In this document: positions 41,898 to 53,407 of the stretch, piece by piece
Position numbering within the stretch: position 1 is the first letter of the stretch
Layout: each line of letters begins with the position of its first letter
NCBI RefSeq assembly: GCF_000835495.1
Contig: NW_015622542.1
Span: forward strand, 704,485 to 768,484
DNA from: Cladophialophora immunda
Taxonomy: Eukaryota > Ascomycota > Eurotiomycetes > Chaetothyriales > Herpotrichiellaceae
Reading direction: 5' to 3'
Length of the DNA: 64,000 bases
Notes under the pieces: generated by a model
The model's database searches: none
What the model was told of the DNA's origin: nothing
Seen by the model: only the letters and a program-made list of their open reading frames with translations
Made by a program: the position numbers and the translations under genes

Positions 41898-42089
41898 CTT
41901 TTGCTAATGGATATCGTGATAAAAGGTGAGCAACGTCCTTGGTTTCATGCAGCAGTCGAGACAGGCGCCCTGGAACGGTTTCGAACGGGGCAACCGTTGA
42001 GCGACGGCGATATCTTTCTCCTGAGACAGATGCCGGGCACTGTCCGGTGGCCAAATGGTGACTCAGAGTCGCTGCCACCTGCAACTTGA

Positions 42090-42742
42090 TCCGAATTTCT
42101 TGACTTCGACTAAGCCATGACTAGGAATGGCACAAGCAACAACCATCTTATCCTCAGAAAGACGAAACGAAAGTCTACTTGTAGTCCACACAACCTTTGA
42201 TTCGGTGCCTTCGCGCTGCTTGTCACACCGGTTAGTGGTGCTGGCCAATAATCCACCAACACGTTCCGAGCCGCCACATACAAGGGGCCCGGGCTGGCAC
42301 TCCGCTTCCTGCACATCGTGTGACCGGGGAAGGGGGGTGTCAGCCCGTTCATGCTCCCCCTTGTAGACATTTTCATCACGTACGCAGCCCGGTTGAACTT
42401 GCATCGACCCCTCGATGCAGCATAGCCTGTTCCTGACAAGCAAAGGCGCCAGAGGGACCAATCATGGGACGTCAGAAGGATCAGACCGCAACTTTTTCCG
42501 AGACACCACCGCCAAAGGCGCGGGAAGCCATTTCCCACCAAAAGGACAAAGTGCACCCGGACAACAAGGCTGTGCAGTATTGCACATTGCGACTCAAATC
42601 GCTTCTAATGTTGCACTATGACGGTCGAGGAGCACCTCAATCACTGCCATCACTGATGGAGGCTCCTCGTCGACATTGATGTGATTTGCTGAGGTCTCCT
42701 GCCGCCTCTTTTCCGACGCGTGGTTCCTGATTGCGCACAGAC
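42090..42742. other. Intergenic, promoter region of giant gene
   Basis: No supported gene. A 71-codon ATG frame at 42464 is probably chance. No TATA box was seen near 42743. Confidence 0.4.
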
Positions 42743-45700
42743 ATGGCCACCGTCGAAGCCAGATTGCTTCGCTCAGTGGCCAACCACATCGTTCTCCCAC
42801 CTGACCTACCGGGTCACGTCGACAAGGACCTTCCCGAGATTGACGGCGACCTTCTTCGCCGTGCTCAGGATGCCTGTATCGAGCTACGAACGGCCGTCGG
42901 AGACCACTTTCAAGAAGAGCTGCGACTTCTCGAGAATTCTCTCGACTACGGCTTTTTCATCCACACTGCAGCACATCTTGACAGCTTACAGCTTCAACGT
43001 GCGTTTCGCCGATTGCGGACGGGCGAAATCCTCCTCATCCACATCGACGAACAAAATGCCGGGTTATTGGTGCGCAATGGTGTCGGGTGAGATCTGCCGT
43101 TCATCCCTATACGCGAATGTCTCACTGAAAACTCGTCAGCGATTGGGTAGGTCACATCGTGTTCGAGGCGGTGGAATTGTCCGCTCAGGCAGAGAGAGTC
43201 CTCCAATGCACAAATGCACTGCAGTGGAATTTCCCCACCTCAGCGGCAGCCATCCCCGCCGACGTCTTCGCGGATGAAAGCTTTCAACAGCATCTCTCTG
43301 AATTTCTTAAAAGAGCCAGTGTGGAGAACATTAAAAAATTTGGTGCCGTGACGAGAAAGGCGAGATCAGGCGCGTTCGAACCGCGAGACACCGCCAACCC
43401 AGCCTTGATCACTGGGCTCCTTATTGCGATACTGGAAGGATTGGGACGGCCTGTCACGGTGCGACCGATTCCTAAACGCATCAGGGATGAGGTTCGATTC
43501 AAGGATGCTCTTGTCCCCTGGAGGAGATCACCATTTTGGCTGCTGTTGAGGGTGGGGATGCTGCGTCATCTCGAGGAATCGGCCAATCCCACAGTAGGCC
43601 GGGCACTGTACAAGGCAATTATGTGTCTGCTCCAATCTCGGCTGCTGGCGCAGGCGGTAGACTGTCAGACCGCAGATCTCTCCAGTCTTCTGCTCCGCAA
43701 AATTTGTCGGCGCATGGCCAAGATGGAAACCGACCAGATCTCGACAGCCGGCACCGACGCCACTTCAGTTGCAGCGCTAGACGTGATCCTCCGCAGCGTA
43801 CGGCCGATGCTCCGCCAAGCCACGAGGCGTGCCCGCGCGAATCTGCAGGACGCATGGAATCGCTACAAGGCCAAAATGCAGCGTCGGATCACCCCGTTCA
43901 GGACTCGCTTCGCGAGCCCGGAGCATCTCAGACTCACCTTGATCAACAGTGAGCCGTACCTCCAACGTGTCAGACAGGAGCCTCCAACGGGAGAGGCGCC
44001 GACCAATGTGGATGTCATGGATCGAGCCGTGCGCCAAATCGTTCGTGAATACTCCAACTTGGCACAGGTCGAAGACGAGTACCTTAAGGCTGACAGCAAA
44101 GCGACAACCGTCGACGAGGCGGCCGGAGCCCATGCTGTGGCGGTGCTCGCGGACGATATGGCGTCATATCTGTCCCTGACGCGTGGTCGTTGCTACGAAG
44201 TCGGTACGGTGGAGCGAAGTCGAATGATCCTGGTCTCCATGTGGCTATGGGTCATGATGGATCAGCTCTTGTGTCGACTTGTGCCCGAATCCGCCAATTA
44301 CCGACCAATCTTTCACCCCCGTATGTTGGATTGCGTGCTCCTCTTATCCTACTCTGATCTGAAACGCCTTCACGAAATTCAAACCTATCTCGCGTGGCGA
44401 CATGCCGGCGTTGGGCGTGACGAAAGCAAACAGACGATATACGATCCCCCGAGGCCCCAGTGTTTTGCCGAGCGCTGTTTCGATAGTAGTCTCAGCGACT
44501 CTGCAGTTCGCCGGCTGTACACAACCGTTCAAGAAAGGGAGGCTAAACGGCAGCTCGACAAAGAAAACGAATGGGCCGAGAGAGATGCCCAACACCAGCG
44601 ACTTACCGCAGAGTTGGCCGATCTCGCCTGCGAGTTTACACTCGTCGGTGACCTGCTGGTCCCAGAGCACGACGCAGACAAGTGCCGTAAATGCGGCTTG
44701 ACCAAGAAGGTCGAGACATTGAGAATCGAAAGGATCGAGAAGGCCTTGCCCAGGGGCATTGTCGAGACGAAAGCCGTGCTCGTCGAACTACAATGCCAGA
44801 AGTTCTGCGTCGCGTACCGAAACGCTACGTGGTCGCTGGCCGCGACTCTAGGCCTGCCCAACGTCGAACAGACAGCAAAAGAACCGTTCATCACGTGCCA
44901 AAAGTACTATGCCCAATTCTGCCGTGGACCGACGCCTTGCAAGATTGGAATAACGTTGGCGTCGCGCACGAAATCATTCTTGCAGACTCACTACCGATAC
45001 GTCCATTATCCGGTTCCGTTCGAGAAGGTTTGTGTCGACAATGGACTTAGATTCGAGTATTACGATACTGATCGAAAGCTATGGCCGGCCGAGCACCTGC
45101 GCAACATCACGTTCGACCACCATTGCTGGGTGCCACTGCCACGACGCAGTCCTTTCGCCCAGATTGACTTCCCTCAGCGACTTCTACCCTTCCAGCCGCA
45201 GACTTCTACTGACCACGGCTCCCTCTCGGACCCATCGAAGCCTGCGACGGGACGATACCTGACCGCCAAAGCCGAGGTGGTTTCAAATGAGGTCTTAGCT
45301 GCCCTCCCTGGCTGCCCTCCCGCCCTGGGCAAGCCTGAATTTACGGCATTTCTGGGCCTGCTGGCCGACAGACGACGTCTGTGGCCTGCCATCCTCGTCG
45401 AACTTGGGTCTTCGAACCTCAATTTCAGTTCCGATGCCGTCGTGATTTTGTTGCAGACACTGTCTCACCGGACCGGCCCTCCTGACGTTGACAAATTTCA
45501 TGCGACGAATCTCATTTTCCGAGATGAGTCCTTCTGCGTCAGGCTGTTGAGCCAGATCGACCGTCGGGTATCCGCCATCGCCTCGAACTGGCGTGAGAGC
45601 CACTCTATGGAGGTGATGCTTGGCCTGACCTTGAAGGTTATCAGCCTCGGAAGCGATGATGCCTGCGTCAAGGCCACGCCGCTCCTGGAGAAAGTCCGCC

Positions 45701-48700
45701 TTTGCACGCTCAATTGGATCAGAACAATTCGTCGAGAGCTCTGGTGGACGACTAGCACGAGCACTTCCACTCGATTGACTCGCTGTATGATGTGGGCGGC
45801 GTTGTTGTGCCGCCGCACCTTCACGATGTACTGCTCGGAAAGTCGTTCGTCGACCCCGATTGCAGGAGGACTGACACACATACCCCACAAGCCCATCGTC
45901 GCCACGGCGTTGGTCGCCTTCCTCGAAGCCTCTATCACCTTGCACGAGAACCTGGCCGAGGGCCTGGAGAAGCTCCCTCCACTACTGCGTAGTATGCTGA
46001 TTCGTGACCTGAAGATGGCAACCCTCCTGCAGGAGCGTGTCCAAATGTCCATCTACGCGAGTCCTCGCACGTTGATCGAGGCCATGGTCGAGGCAAACGC
46101 CGTCTCTGGAGAAGCTCTTTCGACAGAGCCGACGTCTGTGTCATTTGAGGGGCGACACGAGGGACTGTGGGCCACGATTGATCTCCCGGGCATGCAAAAC
46201 TGCGCCGCCCTGAGCATCGAGTTTCACCTTGTCACAGGGGCGTTATTGCTCAATGGCAGGTCTGTCGAGAAGGAGCTTCCGCCCCAATGGCGGCACGAGG
46301 ACGCCATTACCCGATTGTTTCCCAATCAACGATTAGTAGTCTATCCCTCCACCCTCCTCGGCATGACCTACAAGCTCGCCTTCAGCCCCGAAAACCATGA
46401 GATCCATCTTGGATACCGCCGAGGTGATCTGATCGTGCGGGCTTGGGCCCCGACCGGTGTGTGGGAATATGTCCCTGCGAACCTTTTTGAACGAGACGGG
46501 ACGTTTGACTTACCTGCATCATTGGTGGACGATTGTGTACACTGGCTTCACCTGCACGACCGAGTCGTGGAGGTGAGGAAACTCGCGAAACCATGGAGAA
46601 CTGGACCGGGCAATTGGACACTCGACCTGGTTACCAGAGTCGCCCGACGCCGACAATCGTTTCTGCTGGACCCCCATAGCAATCTGTTCCACCACTTCGC
46701 CAGCGTCTTTCGTGGGTTCGAAGATCCCCGCCACATCACCGTCTTTCAGCCGTCGAAGTATCCTTTAGCGGTCGAGCTGCGCCGTCACGAGTTAACCTTC
46801 GTCCTGAACCAGCGGGGCTTGCTCGAGTGTCGACAACTGCACGCGGAGATTGATGAGAACCAAGATGCTGGTGTCTGGTACGGGCTCTCTTCTCAACTGG
46901 TCCTCCGTGATGTCCAAAATCCCCGTCAAAGAAGTGTGTTAGTTCCCCTGGGCCCACCAATTATCCGGCGGAGAGGTATGCACGTCGACGTCGAGATACA
47001 GAGGAACGACCCGGCTTTAGGCCGCTATTACTTAGACGAGGTGCTGGGGCGGGTGACCTGCGCATCAGAGCCTCGACTATACTACACTAAGGCTCTTTTA
47101 TATGCATGTACCTCCTTCTGCCTCTCTGACCCACTCACGGGCAAGACGGGGGCGGATGAGGCGTGCCACATCTTACAGGCGGGTGGCTGTCAACCGTATG
47201 CTCCAGCCAGCGAAGCAATTACGACAATTCTCGATTCGATTGCGAACCTAACGCCGAAGCATCAATTTTATCCCGAAGACCTCCGCGTCATGGAAACGGT
47301 CACGTGGATCCCGGAACGCACGGTGTCCATCCAAGATGAGCGATATCTGCACCTCGTCAACGTTATCAAACAAAAGTCTGATCGGCTGGCCTTGTTTGAA
47401 TTGGAAGACAAAGCCGCTGGCCGACCTCTGCCGTCGAAGATAGCCACGTCGAATGTCAGAGACGCTCATCTCGTGCGACGGGCCCAAGCGCGACGGCTCG
47501 TGTACCAGCCGCTCGAGTGGACCGCTAGCGCAACCGCCACAGCTACCGAAAGCACAGAGGACCTACTTTACCGTGGTCGTGGCTACCATGAGTACAAGAA
47601 GAGCGAGGACCACGTGTTCGAGGTGGTCCACCTCATTCACAGGTGGCCAGCAGAGCTTCCCTACATCGGCCCCCTCCACCTCATGATGCAGCAATGGCCG
47701 TCGATCGCCGGTTACGGTGACGGGACGGTAACGTACGACAAGATACGCCTAAGCGATCATCTCGATCTCAACCTCGCCTCGTCGTGGGGTCCATTGGTCA
47801 ACATGTGTCGGCGGAACGGGCTGGAGGCCAGGTACAAGCTCATATTTCTCTTGGCGACGATCAGTTTCCGCGAAGAAATCGACATGCGCGCCATTCACAC
47901 TTTGATGGCATTCTGCCTGTTTCCAGAGCTCAAATGCATTGACCTGCCCTCGTCGCCATCGTACATACAGTTTCGCCCGGGTTTCCGTCCCCGCGCAGAG
48001 TACGTCAAGCGCATGCTGAGCTGTTGTGCTTTGCCGTTCACGGCCGTGGGAGGCTCATCCTGCTCGAACCAAAGAGAACGAAAAGCGTTGGCTGCGGCTC
48101 AGAGAGCCTATGAGCTGCAGGTGGTCCATGACCTGGAAGCCCTAGTCACCTCCTTGTCCAAGCAGTGGCCGTGTCCCCGACCTGACTTGAGACAAACAGT
48201 GACGTCCACACTGGATCTCGACCTTGCTCTGTCCTCGATCGCGATCGAATGGCATACCATATTCGAACACCACACGCTCGAAAAGCATCTGTGGCAGGTG
48301 CAGGCTGTCCTCGACCGATACACGGCTTCTCATCCTGCGAAGACGCGAGAGATACTACCCGAGTTCCGCAGTGTGCCTGCTCCACGCAGCGTGGCCCTGT
48401 CACAACTTTGTCTGCGCGACAAAGAAGGTCCCTTGGCTGACCTGTCGGCTGTCAACATCGGCGACCCTTTGTCATCTCGTCAGGCGGCAGCGCGTCCCCA
48501 ACGCCGACACCCAGACCTCGAGGAGCTGAATCAGATCGTGGCAGAAATACCGATTTCGAGGTCCACTGTGAGGCAGGAATACTTTCGTGGGCTCCGGCAC
48601 TCGATGGTCGCCCTCGAGACCTACCGAGACCGAGTCAAGCCACGTCAACCGGTAGTCGATCTGGCTCACTTGGATTTGCTCATCGCCAGTGCGACGACCG

Positions 48701-51700
48701 CTGTTGATGCGTGCATGCGCGAGTTAGTCGATGCTGTGAAGAAGAACGAGCCTGGGGCCATGTGGTTAGAAATGGCAGGTCTCTGGCCCCCACTCAGTCG
48801 TGTATGCGTCCTTGAGACGCTACGCAGCATCGATCCCACGCCGATGACTCCTTCCATGCGAAGGGCCATCATCGCTCTGGGCCTGGAGATCAGCCAAGTT
48901 CAGCGTCTACTTCGAATACAGGACGCCAACCGACGTGGCAGGACTCAGCAGGTCGAGGAGGAAGTCAGGAACTCTGGCCACACCAACTGGGATGTCGAAA
49001 AATACGCCGACTGGCTGCTGCTGGAGATCGATGCTGACATCATGATTCGCCCGATCCAGGCCGAAGTAGCCTTTCAGATCATCTCACCCGCATCCGGGTC
49101 TAACTCTGTACTGCAGCTGAATATGGGTGAAGGGAAAACCTCGACGATCATCCCTCTCGTCGCGTCTATCCTCGCAAACGGTAAATCTCTGTGTCGCGTG
49201 GTCGTCCCCAAGGCGTTGCTCCTGCCGACTGCTCAACTGTTGCAGGCGAGACTGGGTGGCCTGCTGGGTCGGGAATTGTGCCATGTGCCCTTCTCCCGCC
49301 GGATATCGTCGAGCCGCGAGCAGATCGAGACCTACCAGGAGATTCATGCGTCCATGCTCAAAGGCTCGGGGGTGGTCATAGCGCTCCCTGAACACATTAT
49401 GTCGTTCATGCTCTCGGGTCAGCAGCGTCTCCTGGACGGAAAGGTCGAGGAAGGGATCAGAATGGTCGACGTGCAGCGATGGCTCTCCACCAAGAGCCGA
49501 GACGTGTACGACGAAAGCGATTTCACCATGGCGGTCAAGACACAACTCATCTACCCGTCAGGGCCACAGCTGACCGCCAACGGTGGAACTTGTCGGTGGC
49601 GAACTATACAGATGGTGCTCAAATTGGTGTATTCTCATTTATCCGCACTCGAGCAATCCTTCGAGTCCAGCATTCAAGTCGTCCAACGCCAGCCCGGGGC
49701 CTTCCCTTTCATTCACTTCCTCCGAACCGACGTCCAGCACGCTCTGACACAGCGCATCGTGACAGACATCTGCGACGGGCGGACCACCTTGCTGAACGTC
49801 GAGAACTTCTTGCCGCAGGACCGAATGGCACTCCAATCCTTCATCACTGAAGCCAATCCACCGAGGGCGTCCGTGGAAAGCGTCTCGGAAATACACCGAA
49901 CGAGCCCTTCAGAAGGACACGTCATCTACCTACTCCGTGGTCTACTGGTCCACCGGCTACTTATTCTGACATTGAGCCGCCGTTGGAATGTTCAGTACGG
50001 ACTACACCCTCACCCGGCTCGAGCTTTGGCGGTGCCGTACCTCTCCAAGGGCGTTCCATCCAACCTGGCCGAATGGGGTCACGTCGATGTCTCCCTGCTG
50101 TTGACGTGTCTGTCCTTCTACTATCAAGGACTGTCACCGGAACAGCTGCAGCAGAGTCTGGAGCAAATCTCGCAGTCGGACGATCCGGCTCGTGAGTACG
50201 AGCAATGGGTGCAGGGATCAGCCGGTCTGTCCGACAGCCACCGCGATTGGACGTCGATCAACATCGAGGATACGTCTCAAGTGAGCGAAATATGGTGTGG
50301 GGTGCGTTACAGTATGACCGCGATCGACCACTTCCTCAATCACCTCGTGTTTCCCCAGCATGCCAAGCAGTTCAAGGTCAAGCTGCAGGCGAGTGGATGG
50401 GATCTTCCCTTGGCGGGTAGGAGAGTCAGCCTGACCACAGGTTTCAGTGGCACCAACGACAATCGTCTCCTCCTGCCTCTCACGATTAAGCAGGACGACA
50501 TGGAGGGTCTGGCGCACACGAACGCTGAAGTACTGACGTATCTTCTGCAGTCGCGTAATCGGGCTTATTCTCTCGCCGGTCTCCGAGAAGTGTCTGGCGG
50601 AAAGATATTCTACCGGCGATTGTCAGAATTTGACCTCCTATATAAACTCTACCACATGGGCATTCGGATCCTGCTCGACGCCGGCGCATTGATTTTAGAG
50701 ATGACGAACGCCACGCTGGCCAGGATGTGGCTCGAGATTGACGTCGGAGCGGAGGCCGCGGTGTCCTTCGACAAGGACAATAAGGCTTGGGTCGTGACGC
50801 GCGCTGGACGCAGGACTCCACTCCTCGCGTCCTCATACGCAGAGGACCTGAGCGCGTGTCTAGTGTATTTAGACGAGTCGCACACTCGTGGCACCGACAT
50901 GAAATTCCCGACTCGTGCCCGGGGCGCCGTCACCCTCAGCCTCGGGCAGACTAAAGACCACACGGTGCAGGCTGTAATACGACTGAGGCAGCTAGCGACG
51001 ACGCAGTCCATCACCTTTTTTGCGCCCCCTGAGGTGCACCAATCGATCCTTGACTTTCGCGGTAAGGTTGACGGCGGACACCTAGACTCGCACGACGTGG
51101 TGTGCTGGCTCCTCGAACAGACGTGCCAGGGCCTGGAGAATCTCCAGCCGCTGTGCTATGCTCAAGGGGTAAATTACTGCCGGCGCACGCAAGCCGCTCA
51201 CGACCATCCCCGCTTCATCACCGATCCAGATCAACGACGGGCCTATCTAGAATCTCTCCAAGACCCTGAAGAGCAGTCACTAAAGTCCCTCTACGGGCCA
51301 CGAACCGGGAAAGCCCCTAAGCAGAAGGATCGCGTTCCTGCTGTTGTGTATCACGGTAACTTGATAAGGCATGTCCGGGAGCTGGAAAGACGAAGAAAGG
51401 CGTTCCGAGATACGGGCAACGCCGTGCACGCGTCTGCGCTGCAGGAAGTGGAGCAGGAGCGCGAGGTGGCTGTCGAGGCCGAGACCATCCGCGAGCGACA
51501 GAGACCAGTGTTTTTTCCACCCACGGACATTTCCAGGCATCGCCCCTGAGCTTCGAGATTTTGTCCTGAACGGCGCGTTGAGAACGGACGACGCGATCTG
51601 GGAGCTTGCCTTCTCCTACATGAAGCGCACTGGGACCGGACAGAAGCACGTGGTAGATTTACCCAAGTCTCAACTTCTCGTTTCGGCGGAGTTTCGACAA

Positions 51701-52670
51701 GCCGTCGTGGTACCGTCCGGCAAGATCAATGATGACTTTCTGGTGAGTCCTGTGCTGTGGCCTCCTCAGACACAAGTCTTCTTACTAACTTCCGAGCAGC
51801 GTCCAGTCCAATGGGTCCTGTGGAGTGTGACCACGCACCATGCCGTCCTGGTCAGCCCTGAAGAGGCGGCAGAGCTCATTCCGTTGTGCCGAGCGGCACC
51901 TCAGCAGGTGGTGCATCTTTTGACCTACGCGGCACCCGTCACTCTGAAGATGCTACAGTTCAACGACCTGAACTATTACTCGGTCCCCCCACTGCTGGGC
52001 AGCACCCCTGTGGTTAAAAATCCAGGTCGGTATTTTCGCCGGCAGGCTCTACTTTCCTTTCGAGGAACTTGCCCCCATCCGTACATTTCTAGGATTGTCG
52101 AGCGATGATGCAAGCCCCTCTCAGGACGATCCAGCTACCACCATGCATGCATCATCGCTCGAATGTTCGGACGCCCAAGATGACGACCATCAGACGGTGG
52201 AGATGCTGGATTCAACCGAACCAGATAACCCAGCTTGCACGAAGGCGGTCCGCACCGCCAGGCTGAGAGAAATGCGGATGCTTACGTTCCTTCACTCCTG
52301 GCTCGGAACCCGAGGTCGAGGCCAAGATTTCGCCCACACGCCCATGGGTTACGTCTGCGACCGAAAACAGTTGGCTCAAGACCATTCCTTTTTCCGGTCC
52401 CCGGACCACAACGAGACTCGACAGTCCCTGGGGCGACATACCGGGGATGGAAATATGTCGATCGTCGGCGATGTGCAAGCCGCACAGGACGAGGACGATG
52501 ACTCGGACGCAGGCGAAGAAGAGCTGGACACACGCCACAGACTGACCGCGGAGGAGTTGAAGATGTCAGCCGAGCTCGCCGCGCATGATGGGGATAGTCA
52601 GCTGCAGGACAAGAGCTCAATTGTTGAAGGAAGTGCTGAGCGAGGTAGTTCACAAGGTCCAACAGTCTAG
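42743..52670 (+). CDS. Giant DUF6606/DUF3638/DUF3645 protein, about 3,270 codons, two frameshifts
   Basis: A fungal giant family often auto-named ubiquitinyl hydrolase; its biochemistry is not established. Exon 1 is 42743-43086, a 53-bp intron (43087-43139) follows, then one 8.4-kb frame to 51549. DUF6606 covers residues 1-290 (starting MATVEARLLRSVANHIVLPP). DUF3638 starts near 2070 and holds MGEGKT (2110-2115), a P-loop-like motif. DUF3645 is near 2430 (LLLTCLSFYYQGLSPEQL). A helicase-like LDESHTRGTD is at about 2692-2701. The 3' part needs +1 frame changes at a T6 run (51511-51516) and a C6 run (51985-51990), plus a 57-bp intron (51743-51799) with CTAAC branch site. The frame then continues through FAGRLYF to the stop at 52670. 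As written the product ends at 51549. Sequencing error or recent decay are both possible. Confidence 0.9.
51511..51516 (+). other. Frameshift site 1 in giant gene (T6 homopolymer)
   Basis: Upstream reading frame ends in RQRPVFFPP. One base fewer would continue into FPGIAPELRDF, which is what the family shows at this place. The current frame stops 33 bp later. Confidence 0.8.
51743..51799 (+). other. 57-bp in-frame intron of giant gene
   Basis: GTGAGT donor, CTTACTAAC branch region and GAGCAG acceptor. Removing it gives the family-typical DDFLRPVQWVLWS junction. The intron has no stop and is a multiple of three, so retention would add 19 residues. Confidence 0.85.
51985..51990 (+). other. Frameshift site 2 in giant gene (C6 homopolymer)
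   Basis: Family-like sequence changes frame between NYYSVP and WLKIQVGIFAG. The only homopolymer in between is this C6 run. One base fewer restores continuity. Confidence 0.7.
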
Positions 52671-52792
52671 GCATAGGCTCGTGAGGTAAGAGACATTTGC
52701 AACTTTTTCCGACCGGAGGCCAAGCCTTTTAACGGGTCGAACTTGCTAATGGGATAGCGACAGTGTTATAAAGCTACATGCTATTCTGCTGA

Positions 52793-53197
52793 GCCCGGAC
52801 CCTTCAAGAACTTATCGCTCCTTCGATGGTAATATTTCTGGATCAGAAATGGAAAGAAATTGGTACAAAATCAAGCCACCAACAGGTGATATTGAAGGTC
52901 ACTGGTATCCCTGCTAACATTCTCCTTGACCGCGACATTGAAAATGCCAGTGTGGCTCAAAGAATGTCGTGGGCTTCGAAGAGGAAGACGACGAGGGTTG
53001 AGGATCTTGCGTATTGTTTAATGGGCTTATTCGGTATTCATATGCCTCTACTATATGGAGAGGGAGAGAAGGCATTCATCAGGCACTATATTGGAAAGCT
53101 TATGGTCCATCATCTATTTAACTGGTCTCCGGATGTCTACCGTCGACACCCCACACCAAATCACGTTTCCAGAATCATCCTCGCCAGCGAGGATTAG
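52793..53197 (+). pseudogene. HET-domain gene remnant
   Basis: The frame shows the second half of a fungal heterokaryon-incompatibility (HET) domain in the correct order: TLQELIAPS, a KWKEIGTKSS segment, VTGIPANILL, SVAQRMSWASKR and TTRVEDLAYCLMGLFG, then LLYGEGEKAFI. HET proteins trigger programmed cell death on non-self fusion. The N-terminal half is missing, a stop lies immediately upstream (52790-52792), and after GEGEKAFI the sequence departs from the usual continuation. It cannot be a working HET protein. It sits 122 bp after the giant gene. Confidence 0.85.
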
Positions 53198-53407
53198 GGC
53201 TTCCCACCGAAAGTGTGAATGAATTGTGATATTGTTCTCAGAATTCTTACCTCAACGGGACAGTAAAGGTATCAAGAATGATCTACTAAATTGCTGCTAT
53301 GTTGATATATGACTTGGCCTTAGTGTCAAAAACTGCAACATTCTTTGCTTCCCCTGTGAGTTGCAAAGATTCCCCCTTCCTCGTGTGGCATACACGTGAC
53401 ATCCAGG

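Noticed and set aside
49084..49545. Antisense frames inside the giant gene (also at 43777, 45295, 45498, 50649)
   Set aside because: These are shadows of a strongly biased coding strand, with no independent protein features.
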